Shown piece after piece: positions 23,104-34,726 of a stretch of 64,000 bases of DNA. Position 1 is the stretch's first letter; every line of letters starts with the position of its first letter. The notes below the pieces were generated by a model. It ran no database searches and was not told the origin of the DNA. It was given only the letters and a program-made list of their open reading frames with translations. Source of the stretch: Gari tellinella (taxonomy: Eukaryota > Mollusca > Bivalvia > Cardiida > Psammobiidae); contig OV277861.1 of NCBI GenBank assembly GCA_922989275.2, positions 19,808,479-19,872,478 on the forward strand, written 5' to 3'. The position numbers were made by a program, and so were the translations under genes.

Positions 23104-24029
23104 ATTTCAATCTTTATTAAGTCAAAATACGTAATTTTTTAATTTGAGAACGAAAAGCAAGCGACAATTGTTCAAAGCAGATGACGATGTGGTTTTGAAT
23201 AGCTTCAAAAGAAGGCGTGTGCGGCGCTTCTGAATGTGATGTAGTAGTTCAAAGTATCCATTGAATCCTAGTGAGAGTATTCTCATCATTTACCTGTGAA
23301 GAGTACACTTGTCCAGTGCAAAAAAGAGGGCTCCTAAAATATTTACTACTTATTTACGGTATCTCCCTATACAAATGTATTATTAAAACAAAATTAATCG
23401 TTAAACTGATTGGACTAGCCTTAATTGGAAACTGGAATCGTCCATTCGAAGTTTCGGGTAAAGTGAGCGTAAAGTTAAGATTATGTACTACAAGACTGAA
23501 ATGCGGTAAAATAATCATATTAGTCATACTGAACATTGCAAACTGGTTGAAACGAAACCATTGAGACAATTTGGTTCTAGATCTAGTGTGGTTTGTTTAT
23601 TCTTCGAATACTATGCGATGGTATTTATAAATTGTGCACTATATTAGTGAGATGTACACTTGTCCTGTGCAAACAGAGTGGACATTGATCAGAGAGTTCC
23701 TACAGTAAGATCAGCGTATGAACTGTTTATATTGTAGTTTATTGTAAACAACAACATTCAACTGGAATTGTCGATTTAAAGTTTGAGGAATGTTAAATTA
23801 AGCGATTCCGCTTTCCCCCCTTTTGGTGTGGTAAACAGCCGTTACCGTGATGAAGCAGCGACTACTTTATATGCTCATACTAGCACATAATAAATAACTT
23901 TCAAAGATTCTATTATGGCCAAACAATCACACGGAATAAACTCATTAATAATAATAATAATAACGATTTTACTTCATGTGGATCATTATGCACATTAATT
24001 CACTAGATCAAACACACCTGAAACTTTCA

Positions 24030-24227
24030 ATGGACAACGCCAGTTTCCGATAAAGCTTGTCCATGTATTGATATTTAGGGTTGTTTTCTGCAATGTCTTG
24101 CAAAATGGCAAACATAAAAATACCCTAACTTGAGAGATTCTTTAGGCTCCCTCTGATCTAGGTATTGCTTACAGGTACACTGTTTGTACACAACGAGTGT
24201 ACTCGTCGCTAGGGTTGAATGTGTTAA
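24030..24227. mobile_element. Family C MITE remnant, reverse orientation
   Basis: GAAACTTTCAATGGACAACG at the left, GAGTGTACTCGTCGCTAGGG then TTGAATGTGTTAA at the right. Core partly lost. Its TTAA is shared with the following family A copy. Confidence 0.6.
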
Positions 24228-24440
24228 CCCATTACCCATAGCTTGATTTTAGTTTTGAAAATAGGTGACCACTTAAAGCAGGTTGAAAGTAAAGCAGAAA
24301 GTGCCTTAAGCTACCATCTGCTAGAATATAGAAAATAGTTCTTATCATACATATTCATAACTGTATAAATTTAAACTATTTTCCTCATTGGAGAAATAAA
24401 TTAAAGGCGTAAAAGGCGTATTTATGGGGTAATGGATTAA
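24224..24440. mobile_element. Family A MITE, core half lost
   Basis: TTAACCCATTACCCATAGC at the left, TTTATGGGGTAATGGATTAA at the right. The core runs from AAAGTGCC directly to the end of the right arm. Confidence 0.75.
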
Positions 24441-24800
24441 GCAAAACGTAAAACTATTTGTGGAATGTTTATAAATGCCTGGCATAACGCCAGCCAATAG
24501 GTAAACAATTTTGGACTAGATTCTAATTCAAATTATGAATTTAAAATATGAAACATAATATTCCGAAACTTATTTTACAATACAAATTTAATCGTGTGAC
24601 AAAGGGTGAAAAAGTATAACGGACAGGGACAAAAAACCGGTCATTATCTAACCCCAACACTACAAACTATCGACAACTATACATTAACACATGTGTGCCC
24701 AGTGGATTCTTCCATGTTTATATATTGGATTAGTCCATTTTTTATCTAAGGGTGCCTGGTCTAAATTTTTCATTTTCGTTTTGTTTTATATTGAAATTCC
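24441..24800. other. no recognised gene or repeat
   Basis: AT-rich intergenic DNA. Confidence 0.4.
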
Positions 24801-24875
24801 TATCAGCAAACAGTGTAGACTCTGATCAGACGCCGCATAATGTGGCGTCTAATCAGAGTCTACACTGTTTGCCTA
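24801..24875. mobile_element. chimeric core 1 palindrome (C-type outer, B-type inner)
   Basis: Outer arms AGCAAACAGTGTAGACTCTG match family C; inner arms ACGCCGCATAATGTGGCGT match family B. Both sides are complementary. Confidence 0.7.
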
Positions 24876-25490
24876 TGTCCCATATATGGGATCGTGGGTA
24901 CAAATGGGTTAAGAACAATATGCACGTACGCAAACTACATTACTTGTACGTACTTCACCCATATCCCACTAAATTATAGCCTGCTTTAGAATAATTGTCG
25001 TATATATAAAGATCTAACTCAGTAGATTTTATTTATGTAATTCAGACTGACACATTATTAATCCATCATGCTAGTATAAAACAGTATGGATCCAGATCAA
25101 ACGAGTAAGTCGAAATGGATCGAAGCATTTTACGAATATAGAGAAAGGGTTAAAGGTATGACGCAATCACAGTAACGTACAGAAGATGACATTGATACGC
25201 ACTCAACAGCTGTAACTTTTACAAAATGATATCATCACAATGTACTGACCAAGAAGGGGCAGTCCGAATACATAACTTTGTAGACAAATACTTTGACAAC
25301 GTTTAGTCAACAACAAAAGACGAATATTAGGTATACAGGCGGTTGGAATATTGAGGAGTGCTGCCTTATTGTCTTAGCTATATCATATTACGGGTGGAAA
25401 ATATGTAGTGTTTACATTCATTTTGCCAACTGGGCCAATCCGTGTTACTATGCGTTAAGTTTACCCTTCGCACGCACCGAGCGAACTGCC
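24876..25490. other. intergenic, one core 1 half
   Basis: AACAGTATGGATCCAGATCA at 25079-25098 without its partner. Nothing else recognised. Confidence 0.4.
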
Positions 25491-25495
25491 AATGC

Positions 25496-25560
25496 TTTAG
25501 CAAACAGTTTGGATTCTGATCAGAAGCCAAATAACCCGGTGTCTGGTCGTATCTGAATGA
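25496..25560. mobile_element. core 1 palindrome, degraded
   Basis: AGCAAACAGTTTGGATTCTG with a mutated right arm. Confidence 0.5.
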
Positions 25561-26422
25561 AAAAAGGGAGTCAACTTTCAAAATAGTAGATGACATTGGA
25601 GCCGACACTTATATACCGGTATCATGTTAACATTTACAACACTAACGACGATGTATACATAGCAGTTAGAGTTGTCCAATAAAAAGTTTCAGGGATGAAT
25701 GACTTAAGGTTTTCATATAACCCATATAATTCAAAAAGTGTTTGTTTCGGAGTAGATTTTTTATCAACTAATATTTATAGAATTTCTTGTTTGTTATTCC
25801 AAATGATGTTAATTTTAGCCAAGAGTGTGCACTAATAAAATGACTCATCGAAACAAAACCATTTTTACAACTGAAAATTATTTTGGTGACCTACGATTGT
25901 ATAAATGCTATTTAATTAAGCCAGGATTGCGATCAGTTTGTACCCTGATCAGACTCCGAGTACCCCCACTGCATGTACACCCCAAAACCCCTACCCTCTT
26001 CTCACGTAATCTCGGATTTGTTGTCCCTATAAAAATGCCGTCCGCTAATTTTTTTTTACCAATTCATTTTATATTTACAGAAACATTGTCAATTTGACAA
26101 ACATATTTTATCCTGATCATACCCCACATAAATTATAGTGAGATACGATTTGGAGCAATACTTCTTGGAAAGGCCGTCTTCAGTAGTTTTCAGGCAACAA
26201 TATATTAATATTTTAATGTTTTGATCGACACGCTCCGGAGCTCAGCTAGTGTCTGGATAAAGTGGGAATTTCCATATATACGTTATAATTAATAAACCTT
26301 GTAAAAGTTATTCGACAAGAAGACAAAAATACAAAACAAATCACAGGCTATGGCCTTATTAGGTAAAAGTCTGGGTGTGACGTAGAGTGTGGCCTTCCCG
26401 TTACAAAACCTGCATGTTCATT
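25561..26422. other. no supported gene
   Basis: A core 1 half (GTTTGTACCCTGATCAGACTCC) lies at 25936. Otherwise plain AT-rich DNA. Confidence 0.4.
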
Positions 26423-26575
26423 TAACCCTTTCTTTCATAGTCAGTTTATAGTTTTGAAGACAGGAAACCACTTAACGCAGGTTGAAAGTAAAGCAGAATG
26501 CGCATTATGCGCATTATGCGCATTCTGTTTAACTTTCAGCCTGCTTCAAGATATCATCTGCTAGGATATAACGGT
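26423..26575. mobile_element. Family A MITE, right part lost, core loop expanded
   Basis: TTTAACCCTTTCTTTCATAG at the left, core 2 with loop GCGCATTATGCGCATTATGCGC (an extra repeat in the loop). It ends soon after the core. Confidence 0.6.
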
Positions 26576-26639
26576 AGAACACTTAATTGTGTTTCTTATG
26601 GTACATACTCCTGTAAAAAGCATTAAAATTCTACTATAC

Positions 26640-26730
26640 AGTGAAACCTCCGAATACCGAACCTCTCCGGACTGAAGAAAAAGTTCTGTTTTCAGAGGTT
26701 TCCGGTTTAGGGAATTTTTTCAAATGAACA
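26640..26730. mobile_element. pogo-like end
   Basis: CAGTGAAACCTCCGAATACC and an inverted GGTTTCCGGTTTAGGG nearby. The far end is not found. Confidence 0.45.
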
Positions 26731-27110
26731 AGAATTGGTCCATATGTATATTAACTATCTTTATTCTTAAAGCATTAATTTACTATTAAATAGCATTAAT
26801 GATATACGAGTAGATCAGGTACTGTAACATAAAACTAAGTTTTTATGACATATTTAATTTCAAATAAATATATATTTTATTAAACATGGAAAGGCATATG
26901 TAATAATTGTTTCAGAGAACTAATATCTAATTTGTCCAATCATCTGTTATGGAAAGTTTCCATTATATATATATAGCTTTAGTTTACGTAAAGCTATATG
27001 ACCCAGGAACGAAGACACCGGAGACTCTGTTTAAAATTTAGATTTGATCAATTGCCAACTGGAGAGAATTCTTCACTGTCCGCTTAGCTTGTGGGGCACT
27101 AATTTCTATA
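26731..27110. other. no recognised gene or repeat
   Basis: AT-rich intergenic DNA. Confidence 0.4.
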
Positions 27111-27112
27111 AA

Positions 27113-27183
27113 CTTTGCAAACAGTTGGGATTCAGACCAGACGCCGAGTTATCCCGTGTCTGATCAGGAGCCAAACTGTTTGC
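27113..27183. mobile_element. core 1 palindrome
   Basis: GCAAACAGTTGGGATTCAGA with right arm GATCAGGAGCCAAACTGTTTGC. The arms have diverged from each other. Confidence 0.6.
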
Positions 27184-27249
27184 CACCTGGGAAGACGGAG
27201 AAGGAAGTTTATATCTTAATTGTAGCAGACAAGCTATTGAGCTTCACTG

Positions 27250-27470
27250 AAACATCAAACGGACAAATTCCAGTTTCCTTGTAAGTCCATTTGTACTCTT
27301 TAGTGCAAAATGACAAAAAAGTTCAGACCCTGATCAGAGGGCTCCTTTAGGAGCCCTCTGATCCGGGTCTACACTGTTTGCATATGATAAAATATTCTCT
27401 TCACTAGTGCACTTGTTTGTAAATGACGCATATAACATTATATACAGTTCACTAGGCAATTAGTGTAGCC
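27250..27470. mobile_element. Family C MITE, reverse orientation
   Basis: Core with GACCCTGATCAGAGGGCTCC and inverse (loop CTTTAG) at about 27325-27382. Flanks resemble C (GACAAATTCCAGTTTCC). Confidence 0.6.
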
Positions 27471-28005
27471 CATCTACTCTAGAATTGGTGTATTGTATGC
27501 GTTATCTAGAACAATTTATGATCGATTTATAGGGCCGTTTAATATTTGGTATTTGTTGACCATATATAGATAGTTCATTACGTCTGTTTCAAATGTCTCA
27601 TCTACTATATCTTTTAACAAAGTGGACCTAGAATTGCACCAATGGAAAAATACTAACCAACGGCTAACTATACATCTTAAACACATCAATTCTTTGAACG
27701 TTTTACATGTAAGTACGTAATAATGTCGTCTGCTAAAATTGTCGTCTGCTAAAATCAATATTTTTTTTCTTAAAATTCTTGAAAAAACGGACCAGTGTCT
27801 AAATAAGACGCTGGATTGACCGGTTTCGTCGTTAACGCGCGACGATTTAAGGGGGATTCCACACTTGACTGATAGATCTACATAATGACTTTGCAAAATA
27901 TCAAAATCACACGAAATATATAAACATGGAACTTACGACAGTATTTAACTCTTGTCAAGCTAAGTGCGACTTATGCAGTTTAATAATTACTGCTCTAAAA
28001 TAGCA
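27471..28005. other. no supported gene
   Basis: A 126-codon minus-strand open frame (27516-27896) crosses B-type flanking sequence (GTCGTCTGCTAAAAT twice) and has no recognisable motif. Confidence 0.4.
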
Positions 28006-28006
28006 A

Positions 28007-28605
28007 ACAGTATAGACATATATCAATTGCCCTCCGATCTGGGTCTACACTGTTTGCAAATATAATGAATATGTATTAAACAGGTCCATGGTGTTGAAAG
28101 AGTTAAGGGTATGAATCCCCGTATGATGCAAAAAAAACACTAGCACGGACTGAAGATAACATCAACATTCACATTAGAGTTGTATCTTTTCACATAGTTC
28201 ACAAGCAATAGATACTTGAAACAACATTACGTGCATAATGATGTCATTTGCTTTACCAATCTACGCGCTTGAGATTTGATGGTGAGACTGGACGAACTGT
28301 TCAACACATTCTCTGCCAAGCTCGTCTAAACTGACATTTGACAACTGTTTGGATCCAGACCATTTACAGTGTTAACCCGCGTCTGGTCAGGATCTAAACT
28401 GTTTAGCATTTAGCACTTATATCGACGTTCTTCGGCCAAAACCGCAAACTGTCCAGAATCTATATTTGCGAATTAGAGCAGACGTCAATTCTAAGTAGTT
28501 TTCTAGTTTGTACATTCACCTCAAAGTCCTATAATTGTACAAAACTTGGCTCCAGATCAGATGCCTAACTCGTTGTCTGATACACTGTTTGACATTCATA
28601 TCGTT
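28007..28605. mobile_element. cluster of core 1 remnants
   Basis: C-type half at 28007-28060, B-type palindromes at 28340-28408 and 28540-28598, all decayed. Confidence 0.5.
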
Positions 28606-29465
28606 TCTTCAGTCAAAATTCTTGAAATCCAAATTTGATAATTCAAACAGACAATATTTAAGCAGATGGATGGCTCAGTTGCCAAAGACATTGTAGTTTG
28701 AAACCGAGTTGGTTGTCTTAGTATGAACAGTCAGAACTTGCCACAAGGTAATAAAGAGTTAATGTTGAATCTAAGGTCGTTCTCGGAACTACATTTTTTA
28801 CATTTTAGGGTTGATTTTACAATATATCCTTGCTCCTTGTCATTTCGCCACTTTCTTGTCAATTCGCCACCTAAGCAAAACTTAGAATTCCGTCACGAAC
28901 AGGCTACCGAGGATGGCCGAAAACTACAGAGGATATCCGAATACTAGGACAGTTTCACTAAGGAAGATTTCAAGCGCCGAAAATGCGAAAGAAACAGGTA
29001 AAATAACAATAATTCACAAAAAGTTTCAAATCAAAGGACATGTTTGTAATTTTAACTCAATATGCCCGTTGTTACTTTTTTATTGTAACGTTGTAAAAGT
29101 AATTATTTACTTTTAAAAAATTAAATATTTCAAAATCATTGAACAATGTTCAAATTTCATGAAACAAACTATAAGATACTGACACAGCCTACATTGACCT
29201 AATTATCGAACGACCAATCAGAAGTGGCGAATTGACAAGAAAGCATCCCGATGATCCAGAGCAATGACCTCGTTCGAAAACGGTGCAGTAATTTACATTT
29301 GTATTTACTTCACAAGTTTTATTATTATATATTCGTGTTATTGAAGGTTCAGTTCAAGAATTAGATCCGTGAACAAGTACGAAATGTTAAATCAGAAAGC
29401 GCATGCGCGAAAAATATAGCTAAGGGTGGCGAAAACACAGGTAAACAGGCTACAGGTATATGCAA
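28606..29465. repeat. inverted-repeat pair around GTGGCGAATTGACAAG
   Basis: CTTGTCAATTCGCCAC at 28855-28870 and its inverse at 29224-29239, with additional GGTGGCGAAA copies near 29424. This may be an unrecognised element; the boundaries are unclear. Confidence 0.4.
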
Positions 29466-29469
29466 TATG

Positions 29470-29705
29470 ACAAACAGTGAAGACTCTGATCAGGGTCTAC
29501 GCTCGTCGCTAGGGTTGAAAGTGTTTACCTTTTTCAACACTAAATAAATATCGTCTCCTGCAAAATGTCGTCTGCTAAATTTCTGATCTTGACCTAGTCG
29601 TCATTATATTAAATTTTACAGAAACAGGTTCCGGGTGACAATCAATTTTGATCCGGACCAGGTCACGTGTTTAATGCAACATAATCTGGATCCAAACTTT
29701 GCAAA
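29470..29705. mobile_element. remnants of C and B cores
   Basis: GAAGACTCTGATCAGGGTCT then CTCGTCGCTAGGGTTG at 29477-29518 (C). ATCCGGACCAGG ... GGATCCAAACTTTGC at 29648-29702 (B). Confidence 0.45.
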
Positions 29706-29884
29706 ATCTTAAGTAATTATTTTCGATGTTGAAAGGTTTGTTTTGCCCTAATGGTTTAACGCTGCACTTGTGCCTGGTTTTCGAGGTACTTTCCGAATAC
29801 AGTTAATCTTGAAGAGACGCTCTGATTCTCTCTAAAGACCTGAGACTGCTTAACTATTATCGTTCTAAGTGCGACTTGGCTAAT

Positions 29885-29957
29885 ATATGCAAACAGTTTG
29901 GATCATGATCAGACGACGCGTAACGCGGCGTCTGATCTGAATCCAAGCTGTTTGCTA
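29885..29957. mobile_element. core 1 palindrome
   Basis: GCAAACAGTTTGGATCATGA and inverse, loop GACGCGTAACGCGGC, followed by AAGCAGACGACAATTAAGC as in family B. Confidence 0.7.
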
Positions 29958-30395
29958 CTCATATTAATTTTTTATATTTTCTGAAGTTTAAAAAAGATCA
30001 AAACTAATTTTGATCTTTTTTCGCAGATCTGATATAATTCAAGCAGACGACAATTAAGCATGGCAAGGGTAAGGGGAGTTTCGACTGTACTTTTATTCTG
30101 CACGAAGCAACAACCTGTATTGAGGCTTGTCAAATGCCTTGAATTTCAGTTGGAAGAAAAACGGCATTACTAATAATGTGTACATTTTTATATTATTGAT
30201 CTAAATTCAGCGCTTAGTCGGCGACACAAATAGGAAGACGTCTTTATAATAGATCGAGTCTTAAGAACATGGACATCAAGATGTTCTTTCAATAATTATA
30301 AACAAAAGATTGGTGATCTTTCAGTTTGTTAAGGTGCATAATGTAGCCGACATCAGTCTATCATCATACAGGTGGGGAACATAGTTTATTTCCCT

Positions 30396-30628
30396 TTAAC
30401 CCTATTCGGGAGATGTTTACCCCATTCAGCGCTTTATTGTCGTCTGCTTCAATATTGTTGTTTGCAATATCGTTTCAAAGTAAGATTCTATGCATTATAA
30501 CTAAAGAAATATCGAAAAGATGTAAAACAGTTTGGATCCTGATCAGACGCCGCGTTACGAGGCGTCTGATCTGGATCCAAACTTTTTGCAAAGTCGACTT
30601 TAGGTGACTACGGCGCAGAAAGGGTTAA
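30396..30628. mobile_element. Family B MITE, TTAA-flanked, reverse orientation
   Basis: TTAACCCTATTCGGGAG at the left, GGCGCAGAAAGGGTTAA at the right, TTGTCGTCTGCTTCAATAT, then core 1 with loop GCCGCGTTACGAGGC. Confidence 0.78.
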
Positions 30629-31055
30629 ATTTGATCAATTGCCAACTAGGACAAGTTTTTTACTATGTACTACTAAAATAAACCTTAAGCGGGCGGGGTT
30701 CGTTTTCGACGAGTTTTTCCCCATTCACAAAACCGGTTCAACCCGGACTGTAAGCCCTAACTGCGGCGTTTACAACGCAACACAACATACATAGCTCCCT
30801 GTCGCACCAAAACAACAAAGCATACACGGTTTGAATAGGACAAGTGTACTCTTCACATGTATATTGTATAATCATAATGGCGCGTATAATCGTCGCTAGG
30901 GGTCAATTTCTTAAAACTACAGGTATTTTGGTTTAAACAAATAATGCACTCCGAATATATACTGTTTACAAACATCGTTTTTGGTGACCTAAATTATGTC
31001 AATAGAAAATTACAAACCTTGTAACCAATGTCATTACCTCTTTGAAAGCTAGGTA
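30629..31055. other. no recognised gene or complete repeat
   Basis: AT-rich intergenic DNA. Confidence 0.4.
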
Positions 31056-31211
31056 TATTAAAACCTTTATATTACGACCACTAAAAAATTGGTTGTTTGA
31101 AAGACAAGTGGCAGCTTAAAGCAAGGTGAAAGTAAAACAGAAAGCTCCTGAAGGAGTTTTCTGTTTTACTTTAACCTTGCTTTAAGTAGTCACTAGAGAG
31201 ATTTTACTGTA
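31056..31211. mobile_element. Family D MITE, shortened right end
   Basis: AAAACCTTTATATTACGACC at the left, core 2 arms TTAAAGCAAGGTGAAAG with loop CTCCTGAAGGAG, end AGAGATTTTACTG. Confidence 0.65.
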
Positions 31212-31791
31212 ATAGCGCATGTCGTCTGCAATGACTGGTGTCGTTTTAAAAACATATTACTTCTTTTTGAAATCCTTTCAAATTAGGATCAGTGTGTCAA
31301 ACAGTTTGTCTGTCTCCCGCTACTTTTCTAAAATTGAAGATTGTGTTTGTTTTCAAAAAACATTTTATAAAAGGGTACTGTTTCAAACAGACATTGTCCT
31401 AATGTAAAGCCGAGTTATTTGGATCCAAACTGTTTGTGAAGGTTCACTGTTTCGAAGTGCAGCGTGCGAAGAGGTTTTAAAGGGGGATTCCACATGTGAT
31501 TGATATACATGTACTATATAAAAACAAACAAGTTTGCAGCATATAGCGGCGTCTCATCTGGTTACATAGGTAATCACGATTTCGCCAGAAAAATACAAAG
31601 AGTTTATATACGTTATATGGCTTTTGTTCATTCAAAAGTACTGTCACGATTTATTAGTTGTCAAATTTATTAAGACCTATCCTCAAAATTAACGTTTTGT
31701 TTACATATATAGTATAGTCATGTAAGTTGGACAGATGTCAAACAACGTACTACACTCGTAAACAAAAGATTACGCTCTCCTGTCATGATTT
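31212..31791. other. no supported gene
   Basis: One core 1 right arm (GGATCCAAACTGTTTG) lies at 31420. Otherwise plain. Confidence 0.4.
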
Positions 31792-32860
31792 TACAGTGGA
31801 GAATCTGTTATTCTTTCCCGTTTAAACGCAAACGCAAAGTGCTAAAACGTAGAAAAGAACAACTTTTGGACAATGCTGATATTTCATGTTTATCTTGGTG
31901 GCAAATACAGTCAGTGGACATAATTATTCGCCACCATGCAAAAAAGTTGCTTATTTTTATCAGTATTTCTCAACTGTTTATTAGAATTAAAACTCTAAAC
32001 AACATGCATTGTGCTTATGTTTGGTTTTAAGAGTTTGAGCAAAGGGCCGTAAAATGTTTTCTAGTCTCGAACTAAGCATGTGGTTCTTTGGTTCTTGTTG
32101 CTAGGTGATTTTAGAATGTACGTGCAAAATTTGAACCATGTTTACATTATATGGTTTCCATGGTAACAATAGATGAAAATTATGTAAAACTACACCGGAT
32201 TAACGAACACCTTACATATACGATTAATAGCAAATAAGAAATTGTCATTCTAAAGCTCTGTAACTTCATGGTCAGTCACACAGTTCTAAAATTTAATCGG
32301 TAAACTTGATTTCCCATAGACTCCCATGTTAATTTTAGCATTTATCGCATGTCAGTAAACTTGAACATTAACAATTTCTTTAACTTTCTTTATTTTCCTT
32401 TTGAAAGCGCACTATTGTGCGGGAGAATATGTTTTTAAATAAAAACGTTCTTCAGTTCTAGTTATGTGTCCCATTTGTTACCATGGCAACCATTTTAGTG
32501 GAACGAGTCGACTTTTTTCATTTATATTCTAAAGTTGCCTAGCAACAGATGTACTGGTCCGAACAGAAGAGAATAGATCTATATTTGAAAAGTGAACACC
32601 CTAACTTTTAAACTGCTCTACACTGTTGTGTAATATTTTGTTAGACAATTGTGTGGTATCACCAGTAATGTAATAACTGTGTGGAAAAAATGCCAAAAAT
32701 TCGTAGGGTGGCGAATAATTATGTCCTATGACTGTAGTTTGGAGCCTGATCAGACGCCGGGTTACCCGGCGTCTGATCTGGCTCCAAACTGTTTGCACTA
32801 CAAATAATAGTTTTAGCGTAAACGCGTTTATTGGGAAATAATAACAGATTCTCCACTGTA
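31792..32860. mobile_element. Family G MITE copy 3, split by an 827-bp element
   Basis: CAGTGGAGAATCTGTTATTC at the left and its inverse at 32838-32858. The two halves rejoin precisely if the insertion at 31908-32734 and one TA are removed. Confidence 0.82.
31908..32734. mobile_element. TA-targeted transposon with ~28-bp inverted ends, nested in family G
   Basis: Ends CAGTCAGTGGACATAATT and CAGTCATAGGACATAATT (inverted), both continuing ATTCGCCACC. TA at 31906-31907 and 32735-32736. No intact transposase frame inside. Probably mariner/pogo-type (inference). Confidence 0.82.
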
Positions 32861-33051
32861 CATGAGGAGAATCACACCAATGTGTGTTTGGCCTTTCCTC
32901 CAAATAAGGACATCGGGACGTCTACACTCACTGACAAGTAGCAGCTTGAACCAGAGTAAAATACCGAGGAGAGACTTTTTAGAAGCTCAACACTGCACAT
33001 TTATCTAAATCAACACTGCACATATATCCAAATAGCCATCTAGGAACACCT

Positions 33052-33222
33052 TTTTACTCATGACCACGTAACCTATTTCTAGTTTTGAAGACGTCACCAC
33101 TAAAACCAGGTTGTAAATAAAGTAGAATGCATCTTAAGGTACATTCGGATTTACTTTCAGCCTGCTTTAAGTAGTCATCTATTTTCAAAACAAGAATCAG
33201 GCTATGGGGTAAAGGGTCAAAC
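33052..33222. mobile_element. Family A MITE, both halves of the same (AGCCTGTTTC) type
   Basis: Left TAACCTATTTCTAGTTTTG, right inverse with CAGGCTATGGGGTAAAGGG. Core 2 decayed. Confidence 0.6.
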
Positions 33223-33538
33223 TCCAACACTGTATGAGTCTTGCTTTCATGATACCAAGCATGTGCCCTTTATTTAAAACCCATATTTGAGTTATGGGTT
33301 CACATCAAAAATGTTGATGGACAGACAGACGGACCCCTATAAGGCTCCTGCATTTCAAGGTAGGGTCCTAATAAATTTGGTTTTTAAAAATTTAGATGGT
33401 TATACAGATAAAGACATATCAACTCCAAACGAAGAAAATGTTTTTATTAACAAATTATAAGGCAACAATGAACACAGTCTGAAAAGTTAAAATTGCATCA
33501 TTAAAATATTAAAACATGAGGTCACATATTTGTAAGTT
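33223..33538. other. no recognised gene or repeat
   Basis: AT-rich intergenic DNA. Confidence 0.4.
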
Positions 33539-33773
33539 CACTCATTACCCCATATATATGCATTTTTGTGTCTTTAATTTATTCCTCAACTGAAGAAAAA
33601 CTTTATACCGTAATGAATGTGTATAATTTTCAATATCCTATTAGATTGTAACTGAAAACAAGTGGAAAGTAAAGCAAAATGTGCCTTACATTCTGCTTTA
33701 CTTTCAACCTGCTTTAAGTGATCAGATCACCTGTCTTCAAATTTCTAAACAGACTATGGGGCAATGGGGTTAA
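33539..33773. mobile_element. Family A MITE
   Basis: CTCATTACCCCATATATATG at the left, GACTATGGGGCAATGGGGTTAA at the right. Core 2 with shortened loop. Confidence 0.7.
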
Positions 33774-33954
33774 ATATCTTATATAAACAAGCATATACAT
33801 CATACATGCAAATATAGCCTTTTTTCACATAGTGTAGATAAGAGGACTCCTGAAAATTATTTATTGAGAAGGCAGACTACTGAAATACATCATTGTAAAG
33901 ATCAGCCGATCATGTTCCATAACATAACCTACTTCAACTGTCATCAATTGTTTT

Positions 33955-34080
33955 ACCTCTTTACCCAATAGCCTGTTTCTAGTATTGAAAATAGGTGATA
34001 ATTTAAAACAATTTGAAAGTAAAGCAAAATTTGCCTTAAGGTGCATTCTGCTTTACTTTCAGCCTGCTGTAAGCTATGAT
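33955..34080. mobile_element. Family A MITE, left two-thirds
   Basis: CTTTACCCAATAGCCTGTTTC and core 2. Replaced after the core by LINE-tail sequence. Confidence 0.6.
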
Positions 34081-34232
34081 ATTTCTTACATCCACAGAAC
34101 TGCCACCACAGAATTGCCAAGAATGGAGAGGGAGACTTCTTTCTCTACTAGACAGCCAGGCCCCACCCTTATAAGAAGGATTAATCAATGACCTGGTTAA
34201 TTAAAACTGGATGATGATGATGATGATGATTA
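34081..34232 (+). mobile_element. LINE 3' end with GAT repeat tail
   Basis: A short coding-like stretch followed by a stop and (GAT)n is typical of some LINE 3' termini, here joined into a family A copy. Assignment by tail type only. Confidence 0.4.
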
Positions 34233-34247
34233 CATATTTATGAATTT

Positions 34248-34498
34248 TTAACTCTTTCCTTCCTGAAACTTTTAATGGACAATTCCAGTTTCCATTTTAG
34301 TCCAGTTCATTTCTGACTCTTAAGGGTTATTTTTGTCAATGTTTGGCATTATGAAAAACAGTGAAGACCCTGATCAGATGGCTCCTCTAGGAGCCCTGTG
34401 ATCTGGGTCTTCACTGTTTGCATTAGACAAGTGTACTATTCACATGTACACTGTTTGAAAAGGATGCCTATCTGCGGGACTAGGGTTCAATGGGTTAA
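34248..34498. mobile_element. Family C MITE, TTAA-flanked, reverse orientation
   Basis: TTAACTCTTTCCTTCCTGAA at the left, GACTAGGGTTCAATGGGTTAA at the right. Core GACCCTGATCAGATGGCTCC and inverse. Confidence 0.78.
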
Positions 34499-34654
34499 AG
34501 TGGAATTGTTTTATTCAGTGGAAGAATGAAATGCGTAAAAATGCATATATGGAGTTAAGGGTTAAACATGTTAATTAAATAGGTCAGAATTTCCTTTTCA
34601 CTGAAGAAACTAAACTCTTCGGCAGCTAGCCCCAACTTGACTAGAATTTGCAAT

Positions 34655-34720
34655 ATTAGTTTAAATCCAGATCAGACACTGCATAATGTGGCACCTGATC
34701 AGGATCCAAACTCTTAACTG
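34655..34720. mobile_element. core 1 palindrome
   Basis: GTTTAAATCCAGATCAGACA and inverse, loop CACTGCATAATGTGG. Confidence 0.55.
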
Positions 34721-34726
34721 TATTAC

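Larger units (their letters stand above)
20642..24060. repeat. diverged ~2-kb tandem segmental duplication
   Basis: Unit 1 (20642-22640) and unit 2 (22643-24060) align in order. Shared landmarks: AGTGCGTTATTAGTTATTACC at 20692 and 22695; the core 1 element at 21048 and 23031; ATGTATTATTAAAA at about 21508 and 23374; TTATGGCCAAACAATCACAC at 22212 and 23914; the TAA microsatellite with AACGAT and TTTCATGTGGAT at 22543 and 23944. Unit 1 carries extra transposons. Confidence 0.75.

Noticed and set aside
27516..27896. 126-codon minus-strand open frame
   Set aside because: Composition is AT-driven, it includes MITE-type flanking sequence and shows no domain or splice context.
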